A DNA stretch of 64,000 nt from Gloeocapsopsis dulcis (GTDB taxonomy: Bacteria; Cyanobacteriota; Cyanobacteriia; Cyanobacteriales; Chroococcidiopsidaceae): contig NZ_CP119968.1 of assembly GCF_032163395.1 (NCBI RefSeq), positions 4,428,001 to 4,492,000 on the forward strand. The letters run 5' to 3'. The translations under genes and the position numbers were made by a program. The notes beneath the pieces were generated by a model. It was not told where the DNA came from, searched no databases, and saw only the letters and a program-made list of their open reading frames with translations. Numbering within the stretch: the first letter of the stretch is position 1; every line of letters begins with the position of its first letter. This document shows positions 57,905 through 64,000 of this stretch, piece after piece.

Positions 57905-58339
57905 TTACTGGGATACTAACTGTGGTTGTTCTACCTTTTGTTCAGGAGATCCTTGAGTACCCAGTTGAATTAGTTCTACTTTATACCCATTGGGATCTTC
58001 CACAAACGCAATCACAGTGGAGCCATGCTTCATTGGTCCAGGTTCGCGGACAACTTTACTACCACGGGCTTTAATTTCCTCGCAAGTGCCATAAATATCA
58101 TCAACCCCAATAGCAATATGACCATAAGCATCACCTAAGTTATACTGCTCTGTACCCCAGTTATACGTGAGTTCTAACACTGTATTGTCCGATTCATCGC
58201 CATACCCGACAAACGCCAGCGTAAACTCTCCGCCAGGATAATCTTTTTTCCGCAGCAGTTTCATGCCTAAAATATCACAGTAGAATTTCAACGATTCTTC
58301 CAAGTTACCAACGCGTAACATTGTGTGTAGTAATCTCAT
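57905..58339 (-). CDS. gloA: Lactoylglutathione lyase (glyoxalase I)
   Basis: A 144-residue metalloenzyme that turns the methylglyoxal-glutathione hemithioacetal into S-lactoylglutathione. The four metal ligands are visible at the positions known from the E. coli enzyme: His5 ([10 protein letters not shown]), Glu56 (TVLELTYN), His74 (AYGHIAIGV) and Glu122 (YKVELIQL). It lies 13 bp upstream of the porin gene on the same strand, so read-through is possible. The C-terminal tail is a little longer than usual. Confidence 0.95.
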   Translation of the reverse strand: MRLLHTMLRVGNLEESLKFYCDILGMKLLRKKDYPGGEFTLAFVGYGDESDNTVLELTYNWGTEQYNLGDAYGHIAIGVDDIYGTCEEIKARGSKVVREPGPMKHGSTVIAFVEDPNGYKVELIQLGTQGSPEQKVEQPQLVSQ

Positions 58340-58529
58340 GACAAACTCCTAATATCCTTATTTCATTGTAAAGAGCGGAGCAAGTACGTCTAGAGGAGTG
58401 ATGCAACGAGTGCACTGAAAGCTAGGAGGATAGAACTTATTGCCAGAATCACATCTTTAAACCAGAAAAAGTGATCTAAACCCCTATCCTAACTATCAAG
58501 CTTGACCGTAGCATCAATAAATTGGCAAA

Positions 58530-58608
58530 GCTGGTAATTGTTAGCGATTAGCTGTTAGCCATTAGCGATTAGCTTTTATTCTGTTAAATGCTAATGGTTT
58601 CATTACCC
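58530..58608. repeat. Intergenic TAGCGATTAGC repeat, copy 3
   Basis: This begins GCTGGTAATT and ends CATTACCC, with TTAGCGATTAGCTGTTAGCC and ATTAGCGATTAGC inside. It is in the divergent gloA/eno spacer and related to the copies at 13891 and 17173. The eno ribosome-binding site follows directly. Confidence 0.65.
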
Positions 58609-58616
58609 ATAATTAA

Positions 58617-59924
<1,308 letters not shown>

Positions 59925-59970
59925 GGGCGAGGGGTGAGGGGTGAGTTATTAGTTTTGAATTTTGAGTTTT

Positions 59971-60037
59971 GAGTTTAAGTTAAGGGAGTTGAGAAGATTC
60001 TTTAATAAATGCCTCCGGCACGCTGCACGAACAAAAC
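59971..60037 (+). repeat. 67-bp inverted repeat flanking argC, copy 1
   Basis: GAGTTTAAGTTAAGGGAGTT begins a 67-bp sequence that recurs in inverted orientation at 61275-61341 with 4 mismatches. It includes TGCCTCCGGCACGCTGC, a motif common in cyanobacterial intergenic repeats. It lies between eno and the 3' end of argC. Confidence 0.9.
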
Positions 60038-60082
60038 TCAAATCTAGTCATTAGTCACTCACCCCTCATCCCTCACCCCTCT

Positions 60083-61141
60083 TTAAGGATAAAATGCTAG
60101 TTTTGGTAATCCTAGCGTTTCTTTCCAACCCATCATGATGTTTAGGCACTGAATCGCTTGACCCGCTTGACCTTTGATTAAGTTATCAATCGCGGACATG
60201 ACGATAACTCTACCTGTGCGTTGATCGACTTCAATACCGATGTAACACAAGTTACTACCACACGCCCATTTGGTTTGCGGATACACACCACTTGCGCAAA
60301 TTGTGACCCAAGGGCAATTGCGATAAAAGGCTGTGAAAATCGTAATCAAGTCATCGCGTACTAACCCTGGATCGCGTAATGTTGCATAAACTGTTGTCAA
60401 AATACCGCGCACCATCGGAATCAGATGGGGCGTAAACTGTACCATCACTTCATGACCAGCTAAATCGCTGCAAATTTGCTCGATCTCTGGAATATGGCGG
60501 TGACGTGCTACGCCGTAGGCTGATAAGGAGTTATCGGCTTCTGCAAGTAATAATCCTGTTTTTGCTTGACGTCCGCCACCTGAAGTACCAGATTTAGCAT
60601 CAATAATGGCAGTTTCTGGAACAATTAACCCTTGCTTGAGTAGGGGAGCAAGTGCCAATAAACTCGCAGTGGGATAACACCCAGGACAGCCGATTAATTG
60701 ACTATCAGAAATGCGATCGCGGTACAGTTCGGGTAAGCCATAAACCGCAGTAGCTGCAATTTGGCGATCGCTACGTTCGGTACCATACCAGTTTTTATAG
60801 GTTTCTAAATCAAAAAATCGATAATCGGCACTCAAATCGAGTACCTTACATCCTTTTTCTATTAAAGTGGGTGTGATTTGACAGGCAAGACCGTTTGGCA
60901 GCGACAGAAATACCACCTGACAACGAGCCGCAATTGTTTCTGGTTCTACTGGTTCAATTGCGAGGTCAACGCGATGTGCTAGATGCGGATAGAGATCTGC
61001 GAAGGTTTTGCCTGCACTACTCTCGCCGCCTAAATACACTAGTTCGACTTCGGGATGATCCTGTAACAGTCGTACTAGTTGCACCCCGCCATAGCCTGAA
61101 GCGCCCACAATTCCAACGGAAACGCGCCCCATATCGCCCAT
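60083..61141 (-). CDS. argC: N-acetyl-gamma-glutamyl-phosphate reductase
   Basis: A 352-residue enzyme of arginine biosynthesis that reduces N-acetylglutamyl phosphate with [23 protein letters not shown] is the NADP-binding motif, LSADYRFFD is conserved, the catalytic Cys is in [14 protein letters not shown], and the His is in [12 protein letters not shown]. The ORF starts at 61141; an internal Met at residue 4 is an alternative. The gene stands alone, between two copies of a 67-bp inverted repeat. Confidence 0.96.
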   Translation of the reverse strand: MGDMGRVSVGIVGASGYGGVQLVRLLQDHPEVELVYLGGESSAGKTFADLYPHLAHRVDLAIEPVEPETIAARCQVVFLSLPNGLACQITPTLIEKGCKVLDLSADYRFFDLETYKNWYGTERSDRQIAATAVYGLPELYRDRISDSQLIGCPGCYPTASLLALAPLLKQGLIVPETAIIDAKSGTSGGGRQAKTGLLLAEADNSLSAYGVARHRHIPEIEQICSDLAGHEVMVQFTPHLIPMVRGILTTVYATLRDPGLVRDDLITIFTAFYRNCPWVTICASGVYPQTKWACGSNLCYIGIEVDQRTGRVIVMSAIDNLIKGQAGQAIQCLNIMMGWKETLGLPKLAFYP

Positions 61142-61274
61142 GATGCAAAATTCCTATACACTTACAAATGGGTAAAAAATGATAAGCTTTCGCTGCATTG
61201 TAGTACTAAAACTGAGGTTTGGGCGCATCAATTTTGGCAAATTTATTGAAAAAGTGGTTAGTGATGAGTGATTA

Positions 61275-61341
61275 GTTCTGTTCGCGCAGCGTGCCGGAGG
61301 CATTTATTGAAGAATTTTCTCAACTCCCTTAACTTAAACTC
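61275..61341 (-). repeat. 67-bp inverted repeat flanking argC, copy 2
   Basis: The reverse complement matches 59971-60037 at 63 of 67 positions. It lies 134 bp upstream of argC and 87 bp upstream of ribBA. Confidence 0.9.
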
Positions 61342-61428
61342 ATACCTCAACACTCAAAACCTATAACTCCAATAGGAGCTACAATCAAGGAAAAGCTTCC
61401 TTTAGAAAAGTTTACGGTTTACTTATCT

Positions 61429-63132
61429 GTGCAGCAGCCTAAAACCACCTCAAATCCGTTTCAGTTTGACTCGATAGAAGCAGCGTTAGCAGACCTAAAA
61501 GCCGGTCGTTGTCTTGTGGTGGTGGATGATGAAAGCCGAGAGAATGAAGGTGACTTGATCTGTGCCGCACAATTTGCTACGCCAAGTACAATTAACTTTA
61601 TGGCGGTAGAAGCGCGGGGGTTGATTTGTCTGGCAATGATGGGCGATCGCTTGGATGAATTAGATTTGCCCTTAATGGTTAGTACTATCCCCATCCCAGA
61701 AAGCCACAATACTCCATTCACCAACCAAACCGCTTTTACAATTAGTATTGATGCTGCGCCACATTTGGGGGTGAGTACAGGTATTTCCGCAGAAGACCGC
61801 GCCCGTACAATTCAAGTAGCGATTAATCCTGAAACACGACCCGAAGATTTACGCCGTCCTGGTCACATTTTCCCGATTCGGGCAAGAGATGGTGGTGTCC
61901 TAAAACGGGCGGGTCATACCGAAGCTGCGGTGGATCTCTCGCGTTTAGCCGGACTCTACCCAGCAGGAGTCATCTGCGAAATTCAAAACAATGATGGCTC
62001 AATGGCACGCCTACCACAATTGGTTGAATATGCCAAGCGTCACGATCTAAAAATTATTAGTATTGCGGATCTCATTAGTTACCGCCTGAAGCACGATCGC
62101 CTGATTCATCGCGAAACAGTGACTCAGTTACCTACGCAGTTTGGACACTTTCAAATTTACGGCTATCGCCACACACTCGATAATTCTGAACACGTTGCAA
62201 TTGTCAAAGGCGATCCCGCGACTTTTGAAAATCAGCCTGTGATGGTGCGAATGCACTCTGAATGCTTAACGGGTGATGCTTTAGGTTCGTTGCGCTGCGA
62301 CTGTCGAATGCAATTGCAAGCCGCGTTGAAAATGATTGAAAATGCGGGGAGTGGTGTTGTCGTTTACCTCCGGCAAGAAGGACGGGGAATTGGACTGATT
62401 AATAAGTTAAAAGCTTACTCGTTGCAAGATATGGGTTTAGATACCGTCGAAGCAAACGAACGCTTAGGATTTCCTGCTGACTTGCGCAACTACGGTATGG
62501 GGGCGCAAATGTTGATGGACTTGGGCATACATCAAATTCGCCTAATTACTAACAATCCACGTAAGATCGCTGGTTTGAAGGGATATGGCTTGGAAATCGC
62601 CGATCGCGTACCGTTGCTCATTGAAGCGACAGACTACAACTCAAATTACCTAGCAACCAAAGCCCAAAAACTAGGTCATATGCTGTTACAGACTTATCTT
62701 GTCACAGTTGCAATTCACTGGCGCGATGAACCAAACTCTGTAACTGAACGTTATGAACGATTAGAGAAAGTCCGCCATATTGTTAAAACGCACAATCTAT
62801 TACTTCAAGAAGAAGCACGACCAGTGGCGATCGCTCTTTTTGGTAAACCTTCGCTGACCGTTCATTTAGGATTAGATCAACCGCAGCTTGCTGCACCCGA
62901 TTGGTATCATAATGAGAGTCACCCTTATGTCGAAGCGATCGCGCATACTTTAGATGATTTAGTGACTCTGCCCCACATTCGCCAACTAGAGTTTTTAGTC
63001 GCTTCCGGTAGCGATCCTTTGGCTAACTTACAAGTACAGTTAGATCGGCAAAAGCTAGATGTCAATCAATCACCTTCGATTGTTTGCAGTCAGCTGGCAA
63101 CACAAAAAATCTATAGTTTTGGAGAACTGTAA
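61429..63132 (+). CDS. ribBA: Bifunctional riboflavin enzyme RibBA
   Basis: A 567-residue fusion. The N-terminal DHBP synthase shows [17 protein letters not shown] (about residues 33-49) and [16 protein letters not shown]. The C-terminal GTP cyclohydrolase II shows [20 protein letters not shown] (zinc Cys) and [18 protein letters not shown], with [12 protein letters not shown]. It makes both precursors of riboflavin. A further 140 residues or so follow the cyclohydrolase (from about residue 430), as in many cyanobacterial RibBA proteins. The start is a GTG; no ATG is available upstream in frame, and no FMN riboswitch is recognisable. Confidence 0.95.
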   Translation: MQQPKTTSNPFQFDSIEAALADLKAGRCLVVVDDESRENEGDLICAAQFATPSTINFMAVEARGLICLAMMGDRLDELDLPLMVSTIPIPESHNTPFTNQTAFTISIDAAPHLGVSTGISAEDRARTIQVAINPETRPEDLRRPGHIFPIRARDGGVLKRAGHTEAAVDLSRLAGLYPAGVICEIQNNDGSMARLPQLVEYAKRHDLKIISIADLISYRLKHDRLIHRETVTQLPTQFGHFQIYGYRHTLDNSEHVAIVKGDPATFENQPVMVRMHSECLTGDALGSLRCDCRMQLQAALKMIENAGSGVVVYLRQEGRGIGLINKLKAYSLQDMGLDTVEANERLGFPADLRNYGMGAQMLMDLGIHQIRLITNNPRKIAGLKGYGLEIADRVPLLIEATDYNSNYLATKAQKLGHMLLQTYLVTVAIHWRDEPNSVTERYERLEKVRHIVKTHNLLLQEEARPVAIALFGKPSLTVHLGLDQPQLAAPDWYHNESHPYVEAIAHTLDDLVTLPHIRQLEFLVASGSDPLANLQVQLDRQKLDVNQSPSIVCSQLATQKIYSFGEL

Positions 63133-63167
63133 ACTGGGAAAAGGGAATTCCCCCTTTCCATATCTGA

Positions 63168-64000
63168 TTAAGCCGAAGCTTGGTTTACTTGCTGGATTTC
63201 AGTTTCTGATAGGGTGACATCAAGCGACGCAGTTGAATCTTCAATACTCGAAACCCTGCTAGCACCAGGAATTGGGACAATACACGGCGACTTAGCACGT
63301 AACCACGCCAGCACAATCGCGTAGACTGATACACCTTTTTGTTTAGCAAGATTTGCGATCACCGGAATATCTTCTAAACGACTGACGCGACGACTTCCAC
63401 CGAGGGGACTCCATGGTAAAAACGTCAAACCTTTCTTCTCGCAGTATTCCAATACTCCATCAAATTCCGGCTGACGCTGCCAAGGATTGTACTGATTTTG
63501 TACTGAGACAATCTCGACAACATCCTGTGCTTGCTTGATTTGTTCTACCGAAAAGTTAGAAACACCAACAAAGCGAATTAAACCTGCTTCCACAGCTTCT
63601 TTAGCAGGTGTTAGTGCTTCTGCGATCGTGTAGTCAGGATCAGGCGAGTGGTATTGCCAAACATCGATTGGTTTATTTCCACCCAAAGCCTCAAAGCTAA
63701 CTCGAATCGTTTCGCGTAAGTGTTTTGGATTGCCATTGCGCGTCCAAGCACCATTGGGGCGCATCAAGCCACCTTTGGTCGCAACTGTTACCTGACTTGG
63801 ATCACCTTCATACTGCTGTAAAGCTTTAGCAATCAATCGCTCATTATGGTGCTTATCTGTCTCATCCTGACAATAAGAATCTGCCGTATCAATCAACGTG
63901 ACACCCAAATCCAAAGCACGATGAATCACCTTAATAGCTTGCGATTCTGGAGGTCTACTACTCAAAGACATCGGCATTGCCCCCAAAGCGATCGCACTGA
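63168..64000 (-). CDS. Aldo/keto reductase (5' end outside window)
   Basis: About 277 residues of a TIM-barrel oxidoreductase. The frame is open to the window edge (SAIALGAMPMSL), so the start is outside. Catalytic residues are visible: LIDTADSYCQD (Asp and Tyr), VATKGGLM (Lys) and VWQYHSPDPD (His). IRFVGVSNFSVEQIKQA and PIPGASRVSSIEDS are NADP-binding and family blocks. The substrate is unknown. It is convergent with ribBA with a 35-bp spacer. Confidence 0.92.
   Translation of the reverse strand, partial: SAIALGAMPMSLSSRPPESQAIKVIHRALDLGVTLIDTADSYCQDETDKHHNERLIAKALQQYEGDPSQVTVATKGGLMRPNGAWTRNGNPKHLRETIRVSFEALGGNKPIDVWQYHSPDPDYTIAEALTPAKEAVEAGLIRFVGVSNFSVEQIKQAQDVVEIVSVQNQYNPWQRQPEFDGVLEYCEKKGLTFLPWSPLGGSRRVSRLEDIPVIANLAKQKGVSVYAIVLAWLRAKSPCIVPIPGASRVSSIEDSTASLDVTLSETEIQQVNQASA

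Noticed and set aside
61342-61428. Possible FMN riboswitch before ribBA
   Set aside because: The spacer is only 87 bp and lacks the conserved RFN segments.

Overview
The window is chromosomal DNA of a cyanobacterium. Direct signs are the very frequent HIP1-type GCGATCGC octamers in coding DNA, a cyanobacterial gene repertoire (SLH/OprB iron-uptake porin, RibBA with a long C-terminal extension, CcmM-like gamma-carbonic-anhydrase modules, UPF0175/DUF3368 and Uma2 families) and families of short intergenic repeats. The unicellular Chroococcidiopsis/Gloeocapsopsis type would fit, but the genus is a guess.

Layout. 1-3326: end of an unrecognised helical protein, a P-loop GTPase and a membrane-anchored protein in one co-directional block, then a Uma2 nuclease-like gene. 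3363-9105: CorC/HlyC-type membrane protein, mfd, and a BrnT/BrnA toxin-antitoxin pair. 9405-18310: a tandem PDZ protein, a methyltransferase, an exported double gamma-CA-like protein, a creatininase-family amidohydrolase, a GNAT acetyltransferase, a dead Uma2 gene, and a purine-salvage pair (NCS2 permease plus an adenine-deaminase-type gene cut by one in-frame TAG). 18359-24375: an IS1 remnant, a secreted protein with 14 BNR-like repeats, a Tat-exported sulfatase, and a divergent LysR/glutamine-amidotransferase pair.

24612-32157 is an accessory, decaying zone. A three-gene operon (UPF0175 antitoxin, DUF3368 PIN-like toxin, DUF7662-like gene) has been split by a 2.26-kb IS5-type element that carries a beta-lactamase-family serine hydrolase. 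Removing the element restores the toxin frame exactly. Beside it lie a 5'-truncated tnpB, a frameshifted IS701-like element, a 3'-truncated rolling-circle rep gene, a zinc-ribbon gene, a twice-frameshifted DUF1614 gene and a nonapeptide-repeat protein.

32261-53296: htpG, then a large extracellular polysaccharide region. It has a Wzx flippase, a Wzy polymerase/ligase and a Wzz/GumC-type chain-length protein, three GT2 glycosyltransferases, a WecG/TagA/CpsF glycosyltransferase, a hexapeptide acyltransferase and a GH74-like propeller glycosidase. A translationally coupled nucleotide-sugar operon follows (rfbF, lhgO, SDR epimerase, RfbC-like epimerase, SAF-domain dehydrogenase). Together these look like a Wzx/Wzy-dependent capsule or EPS pathway with its own CDP-sugar supply.

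53623-64000 is housekeeping: clpB, iron-uptake porin, gloA, eno, argC (flanked by a 67-bp inverted repeat), ribBA and the 3' part of an aldo/keto reductase. I saw no tRNA, rRNA or CRISPR array by eye; a covariance-model search was not possible.
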